This document shows, piece after piece, positions 12,501 through 22,903 of a stretch of 64,000 bases of DNA. The notes under the pieces were generated by a model. It was given only the letters and a program-made list of their open reading frames with translations. It did not search any database and was not told the origin of the DNA. Source of the DNA: Neocallimastix lanati (nom. inval.) (taxonomy: Eukaryota; Neocallimastigomycota; Neocallimastigomycetes; Neocallimastigales; Neocallimastigaceae). Where the stretch lies: positions 1-64,000 of the forward strand of contig JACVTC010000179.1 of NCBI GenBank assembly GCA_016946835.1, given 5' to 3'. A program made the position numbers and the translations under genes. How positions within the stretch are numbered: position 1 is the stretch's first letter; each line of letters starts with the position of its first letter.

Positions 12501-14794
12501 GAATTCTAAAATAAAAGTTATTGCTAATTGGTTACCTCCTTCTAATTTAAAACAGTTACGTTCTTTCTTAGGGGCAATTGGATATTACCGGAAATTCATT
12601 AGCCATTTTGCCCAAATTGCTAAACCTTTATATGATTTAACAAAAAAGAATGTTCCTTTTGTTTGGTCTACCGAATCTAATAATGCATTTGAATTTTTAA
12701 AAATTCGTCTTATTAATGCACCTATATTGTCACCTCCAAATTTTGATAAACCATTTATCGTTCGTTCAGATGCATCTAAATCAGGAATTGGCGGGATACT
12801 ACTTCAGTTAGACGATGACAACATTGAGAAGCCATTATATTATGAAAGTAGGACACTTTCCAATTCTGAAATCAATTATAGCATTACAGAACTTGAGGGG
12901 CTTGCCGCATTTTACTGTGTCATGAAATTTAAACCTTTTCTCACTGGTAATAGTTTTGAGACAATTCTTTATACCGATCATAAGCCTTTAGTTTACATAT
13001 TTAAAAATAAAGAACCTTCTTCAGCAAGGCATGTCAAATGGATAACTGAGTTCAGTATTTTAAAAATTAAAGTGTTATATGAAGAGGGGAGGAGGAATGT
13101 AGTTGCTGATGCACTATCTAGATTACATTCTAACAATGAAAAATATATAATCAAAAATATAAAAAATGATGATAAACATATAAAAAATAAAAATAAAAGA
13201 AATAATATAAAAAATTATAATAAAGATGTATTCAACCAAGTTATAAATAATGAAATTCAAAATTGTGAAATTAAAAATAATGAAGAAATTAGAAATAAGA
13301 AAAATACTAAAATTAATAAAATAAAAGAGTTAGTGGATGAAATTAAGATCAATAGTAATAATGAAAATTACAAAATGGAATATGAGGAAATTAAAAATAA
13401 TGTAAATAACATTAATAAGTTTAATAAGTTTAATAATAAATTACATAATAATAATAGTGAAAATAATGGAGTGGAAAATAAATTGAATGTGAATTATATG
13501 GTATTTCAAACTGAAGAAAATAATAAACATAGTTTTAATAATAATGATAATAATAATAATAATATTAATCATGTTAATACTAATAATAATGATATTGATG
13601 ATAGTACTGAAATACTAAATGATTTCTATAAAAAAATAATAAACCAGAAATTTGTATTAATTGATGGAGTTCAGTATTATAAAGATAATAATGAATTAAG
13701 AAAAGTAATATTTAATGATAATGAAAAATGGGAACTTATTAGTAAAGCTCATTGTTTAGGACATGAAGGTAACTTTAAAACCTACCATCGTTTGAAAAGA
13801 AACTATTATTGGATAGGAATGAATAAGGATATCAGATTATTTATTAAATCTTGTCATGTATGTCAATTATGTAAACCACAACCACCGAATGTATTTACAG
13901 AAGATTTAGCTACACCCCCAGGTCTACCTTTTACTCGGGTAGGATTGGATTTAGTTGGACCCTTATACGAATCTTTCAGAGGTAATAAATATATAATAGT
14001 ACTTGTAGATTATTTAACAAAATGGGTGGAAGCTGAAGCATTAGCCAAAACAGAATCAGAAGATGTCATTAGATTTTTAAATAATATATTTTCAAGACAC
14101 GGGATTCCAGAGATATTAATTACTGATAATGGCCCGCAATTCATATCTGATAAAACAAAAGCTTTCCTAGATTTAAATGATGTCTATGTACATTATATTA
14201 GTACTTATCATCCTGCTTCTAACGGAGAAGTTGAAAACAGGAATAGAGAAATAGTCAAATATATTAGAATTCTTAAAAGCCAATTTAAAGAATTAAGTAA
14301 ACAAAATCAAGAATGGGATGATATTTTACCTAGTGCATTTTGGGCTTTAAGAACAACAAAAAATGAAGTTACTAAATTTAGTAGTTTCGAATTACTCTAT
14401 GGTAGGAAAGACTTACAACCATTTGAATTAGCAATTAATATTGACAAAAGATTTCCTGAAGAATCAGAAGAAGAATATTTTGTTCGAAAATTTATTAATC
14501 ACCATAATTGGATTTCTGAAGCAATCAAAAATATTGAAACTGCAAATGAATTATGGAAAGATAGGAGAAGACAGATTAAAAGATTAAGAAGTGAATTCAA
14601 ACCAGGAGACCTAGTTTTAGTTAGAAATTTCAATCGAAGGAAACTAGACCCTTATTATATCGGACCATTAAAAATAGTTAAACAGCAATTTAATACTGTC
14701 ACAGTATGTGATCCTTATACGAACGAAATTGCAGAGAGAAACATTCATCTAAAAAATGTAATTCCATATATTAGTAATTTCCTAAATTATAATT

Positions 14795-14796
<2 letters not shown>
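9439..14796 (+). CDS. Pol of element B: protease, RT, RNase H, integrase
   Basis: 1,785 residues. An unusually long Asn-rich N-terminal extension of over 400 residues precedes a retropepsin-like region (AEIFLDSCASVNLI). RT follows with FIYIDDLVIYS (near 12316-12350), RNase H with RSDASKSGIGGIL and YTDHKPL, then another Asn/Lys-rich insert, an integrase zinc-binding HHCC region (HCLGHEGNFKTYHRL ... CHVCQLC), a DDE core (GLDLVGPL; TDNGPQF; SNGEVENRN) and a GPY/F-like tail (DPYYIGPLKIV). The domain order is Ty3/gypsy. No chromodomain is seen. It has no break visible to me. Confidence 0.95.
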
Positions 14797-14841
<45 letters not shown>

Positions 14842-14975
14842 GATATATATAAAAAATATAAAAAAAAAATATAAAAAAAATATTATAAAATATATAATAG
14901 TATTATTAGTTTAATAAATATTTTAATATGCTTATAGACTTCAAGGGACGAAGTCTAAGCTAAGTGGGGGCATCT
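14797..14975 (+). other. 3' untranslated part and purine tract of element B
   Basis: A 39-base poly-A run follows pol, then AT-rich sequence, then AAGTGGGGGC ending just before the 3' LTR. The G-rich purine stretch is the likely plus-strand primer. Confidence 0.75.
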
Positions 14976-15591
14976 TGATGCATGTCCAGTAAAAATAATA
15001 GAAAATAATAGAAAAATTATTTAGAAAAATTATTAATATAAATATTTATTAAAAATTAATTTTATATAATGAATCTTAAAATATATTATTAATATATTAT
15101 TAAAGATAATTTATTATTATTAATTATTAAAATATTAAATTAAATAATAATATTAAAAATATTAAAAGAATTGTTGATAATATAGTAAAATTAGTTATAT
15201 TAATTATAACGGAGATTGAATGTTTAATTAAATTGATGTTAATATTAAAATAATTTTTAAATAATGTTAAACAAGATGAATTAATAGTTATAAGTAAAAA
15301 GTTATGGATATTTATATTTATTAATTAATTTTAGTGTTTCGATAAATAAAATTTATAAAATTAGTAAAAAATATAATTATGAAAATAATTTATAAATAAA
15401 TATTTTCTTTTTTTTTAAGGAATAATAATAAAACATGTATTTTTTTTTATGATAAAATATAATAAATAAAATAATAAAAGATAAATAAATAAAAAGTAAA
15501 TATAATTATTGTAATATAATATTCTTGGAGTAATTCCCTTTTGCACAAACGCCCAACTAACATATACGGTATTTAATAAAATATCGTATCA
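14976..15591 (+). repeat. 3' LTR of element B
   Basis: 616 bp, same ends and sequence as 6450-7065; followed by the second TCAC target-site copy. Confidence 0.95.
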
Positions 15592-15595
15592 TCAC

Positions 15596-15805
15596 AGGAG
15601 CAATACCACTATAAAAATAAGATTTAGGTAGAAATTTTAGATAAAATTGTCACGAAAACTAGTGGATTCAAGATTAAAATTCACTAATAGATCATATGAA
15701 ATTTAATTTCGTTATTGACAAAATTTATTTTAATTTGATTTTAATTATAAAAATAAATATTAGAGATATTAAATAAATAGAAACCAAAGGGTTTGGACTC
15801 ATTTA
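15596..15805. other. Flank interrupted by element B
   Basis: Continuation of the sequence left of 6449 before element B inserted. It could still be part of the LTR of element A. No gene seen. Confidence 0.4.
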
Positions 15806-15814
15806 TTAAAGATG

Positions 15815-16021
15815 GGAGTAGGGCATTTCGCCAAGTTGCATTTCGCCAAGTTGAAAATTATTATATAAATAAATAAAATTTAATATTATTAATATTGAAT
15901 AAAAACAAGGTTAAAAAAAATTATTTTGAATTAATATTTATTTATTTATTCATTTATTTATATACTCCACTTGGCGAAATGCAACTTGGCGAAATGCAAT
16001 TTGGGGAAATACAACTCTCCC
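15815..16021. mobile_element. MITE, MULE-type (9-bp target duplication)
   Basis: A 207-bp element with imperfect terminal inverted repeats that begin GGGAG/CTCCC. Both arms contain two copies of TGCATTTCGCCAAGT, pointing inward from each end. It is flanked by a perfect 9-bp direct repeat ATTAAAGAT (15806-15814 and 16022-16030). A 9-bp duplication is typical of Mutator-like elements. The interior is AT-rich and non-coding, so it must be moved in trans. Confidence 0.88.
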
Positions 16022-16030
16022 ATTAAAGAT

Positions 16031-16372
16031 AATTGGGGACCATGCATTTCATAATGTGGCGTATAAATATTTTTAAATAAAGCCATACATTTTTAAGATA
16101 TTCTATACAATCATAAATAAATATATATATAATTATTATTTTAAAAGAAATAATAATATATTTTTTCATTAAATATCATTAAATAACTATTTCAAAAGAA
16201 ATAACAATATATTCAATTAAAAAGGAATTATAAAAAATTATTTTTATAATTTAATATTAATAAATTATATATATAAAAAAAAAAGAATATTTATTATTTA
16301 TTTAATTATTATTTATTAACTATTTACAAAAGCAAGCCACATCAAAAATACGCCACGGTTGCGAAGCAATCT
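16031..16372. mobile_element. MITE-like repeat, copy 1 (second copy 54555-54815)
   Basis: One end reads CATTTCATAATGTGGCGTAT inward, and the other end, read on the minus strand, gives CAACCGTGGCGTATTTTTGATGTGGCTT. The ends thus share GTGGCGTAT as an inverted repeat. The minus-strand body matches 54598-54815 over about 200 bp (e.g. TAATTAAATAAATAATAAAT, then TTTTGAAATAGTTATTTAA). It has no coding capacity. The ends resemble those of the 15815 MITE loosely, so a MULE origin is inferred. Confidence 0.65.
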
Positions 16373-16480
16373 AGATTCAAGATAATTTAATTTAATTTAA
16401 CCCTTAAGAATTTGACAAAAATAATTAGAGATTTCCGGCTAAAACTATATTTATTAGAAAGCTACGACCATAGAACTACA

Positions 16481-16952
16481 TACATAGACTTGCACATATG
16501 GGTACCCATCTCCCATATGGCCATACAGTTATTAATTAACTGTAAGGTGATGAGTTATTGGCATACTGTATCAGCTTCGCCGCTCTCAATCGTCGTTACA
16601 CACTGCCCGGAGATGCATTCCTAACGTTCCTACATATATCTCTAATGACCACGAGCATCAGAACGGAACCATTAACTCCTCCCTAGTGGGTGTAATCATT
16701 GGCGATTGGAAATTTTACAATCATTGGCGATTGGAAATTTTACAATCATCAAGGTCTATGCTTCAATTCAAAGCGTAGTATCAGGGTTGGGTGAAATAAT
16801 CATCTGAGGGAAAGCCTTATGGACATCACGTGTGGTCTCATGATATCCCAGGTTAGAAACCTCATCCGATTATTTGGTGCCATGCCGAGGATTCGAACCC
16901 CGCCCTCTACAGTGACCTGTATCGTCCTAACCGACTGGACCAACATGGCACC
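16481..16952 (-). mobile_element. tRNA-derived SINE
   Basis: About 470 bp, minus strand. The 5' end is a tRNA-like head (16876-16952) whose 7-bp acceptor arms, GGTGCCA and TGGCACC, pair perfectly; the T-arm is intact but the anticodon arm cannot form the usual 7-base loop. A ~400-bp G+C-richer body follows, including two tandem copies of a 24-25-bp unit with GGCGATTGGAAATTTTACAA (about 16694-16743). The whole is flanked by a 14-bp direct repeat ACCATAGAACTACA (16467-16480 and 16950-16963), three bases of which overlap the head. The 3' tail is not poly-A. LINE-driven mobilisation is inferred; no LINE is in the window. Confidence 0.85.
16889..16942 (-). promoter_or_regulatory. Internal Pol III promoter (A and B boxes) of the SINE
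   Basis: On the minus strand, TGGTCCAGTCG (16932-16942) fits the A-box consensus TRGYNNARNNG, and GGTTCGAATCC (16889-16899) fits the B-box consensus exactly. Their spacing is that of a tRNA gene. Confidence 0.85.
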
Positions 16953-17617
16953 ATAGAACTACAACATATATTAATTTTAACCCTATGACTTTAAAGAAAT
17001 TTTAAATATAAAAAATAATTTAATTATTTTAAATAAGACCCTAAATTATTAATTATTAATTTATATAGATACAAATTTTTAACTTGAATTTATATTACTA
17101 ATTTTTATAAACAAATCTTAATATTAAAAATACAGAATTAGTTTATGAATAATTATATAGTTATTGTTTTAAAAGATTCTTATCAATATTATTTTATTAT
17201 TATAATATATATAGTTTATATATATGTATGAATATATTAAGATTAAAACGTATTATTTAATTATATTATTAATTATTATTTTAGTTTAGTATAAAAAGGA
17301 ACTGAAATTCCATCCTTTAAAATTCTTTATATGAAACCTTTTAACCTATTAACATAACATTAGTATATTAATTTATAATAGATATAGAGTATAAATATTT
17401 ATTATTTATACATTTATAAAAAAATAATTTATTTAATTATACATTTAATTATTAAATTTATAAGTTTTAATTTTTTTTTTTTTTTTTTTTTTTTCATTTA
17501 AATTAAATTATAAACTAAAACATTATATGTATTCTAATAAGTATTTTGTATTTTATAATGTATTCTGTATTTTGTTTATTAAATAATTTAATATTATTAA
17601 TGTATTATTTTTATTAA

Positions 17618-17979
17618 TGTAAAGTTCTAGCAAAAAGAACTAAAAGGATAAATTAATATTTTATGATCAAAGTATCTTTTATTATTTTATTCATTTATTT
17701 TTGATTATTAAATTAGATTAGAGAATCGGTTAATTTGGGTTTTTTTCGAATCACTTCTTTGAAGTAATTGGTTTTACTTAATTAATGCGATGATTAATAT
17801 GGATATAATATCGATCAAAAACATATCTAGGTTTTTCTATCTAATCTTTTCCTAGATAAGAAATTTGTTAATATTAGAAAATACATTTTATATTTAACCT
17901 TATTTTTGAAAAAGAAAAAAAGTATAAATAAGGCTCTTAAGTTCTCTTTGAGAAATCAAGAGTTATTATAGCAATTACA
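17618..17979 (+). mobile_element. Possible solo LTR
   Basis: A 362-bp stretch starting TGTAAAG and ending AATTACA (inverted TGTAA/TTACA). It contains the inverted repeat TATCTAGG/CCTAGATA and a TATA-like box AGTATAAATAAGGCTC (about 17919-17934), as in an LTR promoter. No clean target duplication is seen, so the ends are uncertain. Confidence 0.35.
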
Positions 17980-18293
17980 ATATAATAATAACAATTATAA
18001 ATATTTTATATTTCTACTTTAATAAAATAAATTTTTATAATATAAATTTAAAAAACAAAGTAAAAATAATAAATTCTTTCATTATAAATTTTAATAAACT
18101 ATCATTATTACCGTATTAAAACATTTTATAGCTTTTTTTTTTTTTTTTTTTTTTTCATTAGTAATTATATTGTTCATAATTTAATTAAATATTTTAATTA
18201 AATATTAATACTATTACTATATTAAAACATATCATATATATAAATATAAAATTTCATTTAGACATATATAAATTTATTTAAACTACTATATTT

Positions 18294-19828
18294 GGAATGT
18301 GGTGCATTTCGCCAATTTTTAAAATACAAAATTTTAATATGCCATTTGTTAGAATATGTGAAATATGAGTTTAAACGTATTAAAATGTAATGTATGTAAT
18401 GTAATGTATAAGCCACAATATGCTAATATAAAAGCATGTAAATTAATATAATTTAATATTTGTAACTCTTTATCATAAAATACATTAATAAAGTTGACAT
18501 AATTATAAACCACAAATTCATGACTCCTAACAGATTAAGAGTCTCATCTGACTCTTAAAAAGATTCTTAGCAAAAGAATTTTTTTGCCGGAAACAATATT
18601 ATGTCAAGAAGGACATAAAGAAGTTAAAAGAAGAATATTATGATAAAGGTTGCCATTATGTCAATTTTTTGGAATTTAAATCAAAATTGATCAAGATTGA
18701 AATTTAGATCACTAAATTTCAAAAATTCTGAAAACGCGTAAATATCTAATAACTTAATACAAGAAATTCCCCTACATGAAGTTAACACGATTAAAGAAAA
18801 AAAAAGAAACGTGAAATATATTAAATGAACATATTATTTTGAGACTCTTAATAAATGAAATTATCATAAGCATTAATTGATTATTATAAATTATTTTTGA
18901 ATATTACAAACTATTTTATTAAAGAAAATAAAATTTTTAACTAATTAAAATAAATAAAAAGACGTAAAAACCAAAGAGTTAAACTATGTGTTGTCATTAT
19001 TAATTTGGCGTGAATCCCAACGAGGTTGCCTTAATATAATATAATAGGATGGTGTAAACCCAGATAGGTGTCCAATCCATATTTAAATAATTTTTAATAT
19101 TAAAAATACCCAAATTATAAAGGTTTTAGGCGTTTTAACCACAAAAACGTACAATGGGTAATAATATAAATATCTAAGATAAAATTAGCAAATAATATAC
19201 ATAAAGTATATATATAAAATTCAATTAATGATATAATATGAAATAGAAATTTAATAGTTAATTAAAATTTAGAATAATGATATAAATTTCACAAAGTATT
19301 ATTGTTATGTATTGCTATGTACATATTCACCTATAAACCAAAATTATTCATTTAGTAGAATAACTTGGTTTAGGGGGGAATGTTAGAATATGTGAAATAT
19401 GAGTTTAAACGTATTAAAATGTAATGTATGTAATGTAATGTATAAGCCACAATATGCTAATATAAAAGCATGTAAATTAATATAATTTAATATTTGTAAC
19501 TCTTTATCATAAAATACATTAATAAAGTTGACATAATTATAAACCACAAATTCATGACTCCTAACACCATTTATTTTTATATAATTCTTTTATTGGTAAC
19601 ATTTAAATAAAAGAATTATTATTAATAACATTTATATTTTTATATAATTCTTTTATTAAAAACATTTAAATAAAAGAATTAAAATCATAAAATCTAACCA
19701 TTATATTATTTATTTAATTATTCACTTAATTATTAATTTAAAAATTAAGTAACAAAATAATATTATGTAGCACAAAATAGCTAAAGCCACATATATATCA
19801 CGTGAAAATTGGTGTAATGTAACCTCCC
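18294..19828. mobile_element. MITE split by a nested TRIM
   Basis: The outer ends pair: GGAATGTGGTGCATTTCGCCAA on the left resembles GGGGAGGTTACATTACACCAA read inward from the right, and both continue TTTT. The flanks carry CTATATTT at 18286-18293 and 19829-19836 (8 of a possible 9 bp). Removing the TRIM and one duplicated CCATT leaves about 310 bp. The GCATTTCGCCAA motif links it to the MITE at 15815. Confidence 0.5.
18347..19566 (+). mobile_element. TRIM (miniature LTR element, copia-type)
   Basis: A 1,220-bp element with 186-bp LTRs (18347-18532 and 19381-19566; TGTTAG...CTAACA) that look identical, a purine tract TAGGGGGGAA ending at 19380, and a 5-bp target duplication CCATT (18342-18346 and 19567-19571). 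The 848-bp interior has no coding frame, so it is non-autonomous. The LTR and the first part of the interior (ATTAAGAGTC-CATCTGAC; GATAAAGG) also occur in the decayed copia copy at 42679, which supports a Ty1/copia origin. The insertion is young. Confidence 0.9.
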
Positions 19829-19836
19829 CTATATTT

Positions 19837-21301
19837 AATATATTATTAAATGATAACAAATTATATATTATTACAAAAAAAAATAAAATAAAAATAAAAA
19901 CAAAATTGTTTTTTAGTTTATATAAAACTAGTATTAATTAAATATCAATAAATATATATTGATATTGATATTACTATTTTTATTAAACTTTACAAAAAAA
20001 ATATACATAGAGCTAAAAAAAATTCATTCCTTAACTTATAAAAAAATATATATATATAAATATGTATTATTTCTATAAATTTCAATAGCTATATTTATTT
20101 TAATTATAAAATGTATAACTACTAAATTTAAACTTTAAAAATTGTTAAATTATAATTGTAAATTGTAATAATAATATATAATATATATATTTTAATATAA
20201 TTAATCAATTTAAACAATATTAATATGGTTCTTCAAAATTATGATAAAGAAACTTCAATAAATAAACAACAAAAAAGAATATTCTATAAATTATTATTTT
20301 ATATATTTTATATATTATTTTTTTTGTTTATGAAATATTTTGTTCTTGTTTTTTTTATTTTTTTTAATTATTTGTACTTTAAAAATTATTTTTTTCATAT
20401 TGCTTAAAAAACCAATAATATTAAAGTTAAAAGGAAAAAAATTTTTTTTAATAATATATTTTAATTTTAAAAATCGACAATTTCAATAATTTTTAATAAC
20501 TTTATTGAAATAAAACATTATTATTATAAATAAAATTGGATAAATTAATCTAATAAGAGAAACAAATCATATTTGTGTAACATTGAACATAATTTGCAAA
20601 AAAAAAAAAAAAAAAAAAAACATGTCATTCAAAGAATAGTATATTTTCCTAAATATATATTAAATATATTATATACTAATTTTTAGACAATAATCATACT
20701 GAATCATTGAAAAAAAAAATTTATATAAGGATATTGAAATTAAAATAGAACAATATATTTTTTTCTTAATAATTAATATGTGAATTAGTTAATATATACT
20801 TGAATGTTTATTCATAGAAATCACAAAAAAAAAAAAAAAAAAAAAACATAATAAACTATAACCTTTAATTTATATATATCTTATTACTTAAAAACAAATT
20901 AAATGATTATTGAAAATTATTATTAGACTATTATTCTTATTTTTATTTTTTATTATTATAGAAGCAGTTTATTTATGTTACCAAATAGGTAGATACAGAT
21001 AGTTTGTTAGTTTATATATGTATGGCGTTATATACAGATATTTCAAACTGTGCATGTCCATATATTTATAAAATTTAGTTTTTAAAGTTATTTTAGAGAT
21101 CTCCCATTAAACCAATGTATTATATAAAGTTTTTTTTTTGTTTATATATAAATTTTTTATCATTAAACTTTTGAAAACTAAAAAAACGTAATTCCATTGT
21201 TATAGGAAATTATGTAATTGTTTCATTATAAATGAAAATCTAAACTTTATAATTATATATAAATCTTAATTAGAAAAAAAAAGTTAAATTATAATTTATC
21301 A

Positions 21302-21336
<35 letters not shown>

Positions 21337-22793
21337 TAATAAAATAAAATAAAAATAAAATTACACCTATATTAATTATAATTTAATAAAAAATTTATAT
21401 TTTATATACAATTTTTTTTTTAAAAAAAAAAATTATAATTATTATTAAAAATAAAAATGAAATTCAGAATTAAATAAAAATATATATTATTTTTTAAAAA
21501 AGCTGTATATAATAAATAAAAATAATAAAAATAAAAATAAAAATAAATAAAAAAAATAAAAATTATATATTTCTTTGATTTTATTGTAAAATATATATAT
21601 ATATATATATATTTAGATATTAATAAATTAATAAATAAACTGAAATAAAAAAAAAATTAAATTAATAAAAATAAAAGAAAAAAAAAAGGTAATATCTTTA
21701 TTATTTAACTTTACTCTTTTTTATTTTTTTTTTAATTGGTACCATTAACCATATTTATATCTTAAAAAAAATTAATTACTTTTATTATTATTATTATTAT
21801 TATACATAGAATAATAACTAATGAGTAGTAATTAAAATGTTTTTATTTATTATAAATTTTTTTTTTTTTGTTTTTATTTTAATTTAGATTATAATTTTTT
21901 CTTTATTTTTAAAGAGTAAAAAAAAAATATATATTTATTTAGTGTATATAAATACTTTTAAAAATTTGTTTATTGAATTACCAAATAATCTATATATTAA
22001 ATAATATAATTAAAAATAATGTTAATAGCTAGAACATTATTATTACTATATTATTATTACTATATTTATTTAATCTTTATTTATTTATTTATTTAATATA
22101 TTTTTTTTTAATAATACATTACTATATTCTCATATTCAAATTATTTTGATATACTGTTAATATGCTTATTTTTTTTTATTTTTATTTTTATTTAATTAAA
22201 ATTTAATAATTTTTTTTTAATTTAAATTTAATATTTAATATTAAATTATTTTTATATATATATATATTTTTTAAATCCTCATTTTTATCCCATCATGTCA
22301 CCCAAAAAATAGAATAAATTTATACAAATATATATATCCTAACCATATATAGTAAAAAGAAATTAATCTATAAATTAATTTTTCATATATTTTATTTTAT
22401 TAATTTTTTTTATGTTAAAATTTTTTTTTTTATACTACGTAATATTATGATTTTATATATTACTGAAAATTTGACAATTTTTTATTTTTTTTTAATTAAT
22501 AAAAAATATTGTTATTTTTGAATATAAAATATAAATCATAATAAAACAAAACTTATTTAGAAAATAAATAAATATAATAAAAAAAAATTTTTTTTTTTTA
22601 TCAAAAATATATCTTTAAATAAAATGTTAAAAGTTTATGTCAAAAATAAAATAAATGGTTAAATTAATGATATGTAATGATTTAGAAAAATAAAAATAGG
22701 TGAATTTTTTTTTCTTTTCTAGATACTAAAAATAGTCTCAAATAATAATAAAAAAAAATTATATATTTTAATTTAAATTATATTAATATTGAA

Positions 22794-22825
<32 letters not shown>

Positions 22826-22903
22826 AGTTACTTTAATAAATTATTTAAATAATTTTATATTTATATATATATATATATTTCATTATTATTATTATTTTTT
22901 CTT
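19837..22903. other. AT-rich intergenic stretch
   Basis: About 3 kb of A/T-rich DNA with many poly-A, poly-T and AT runs. The only open stretch, 20225-20407, is a 60-codon frame with a 35-residue Phe/Leu/Tyr-rich tail of the kind AT-rich DNA gives by chance. I see nothing else supportable. Confidence 0.6.

Larger units (their letters stand above)
6450..15591 (+). mobile_element. Ty3/gypsy LTR retrotransposon B, whole-looking
   Basis: A 9,142-bp element with 616-bp direct LTRs (6450-7065 and 14976-15591; TGATG...TATCA) that show no difference by eye, a primer-binding site, gag, pol and a purine tract before the 3' LTR. It is flanked by a 4-bp target duplication, TCAC (6446-6449 and 15592-15595). 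The matching LTRs point to a very recent insertion. I see no break in gag or pol. Gag and pol are in different frames, and the pol frame stays open upstream of its first Met into the gag end, as expected for the frameshift expression known in this family. Confidence 0.96.

Noticed and set aside
16412-16624. 70-codon ORF near the SINE
   Set aside because: It runs antisense across the SINE tail and flank and shows no protein-like conservation.
16876-16952. A genuine tRNA gene
   Set aside because: Acceptor and T arms are good but the anticodon arm gives no 7-base loop, and the block is bounded by a 14-bp target duplication; SINE head preferred.
20225-20407. 60-codon ORF with hydrophobic tail
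   Set aside because: Phe/Leu/Tyr/Ile-rich composition is what T-rich DNA gives; no homology, no context.
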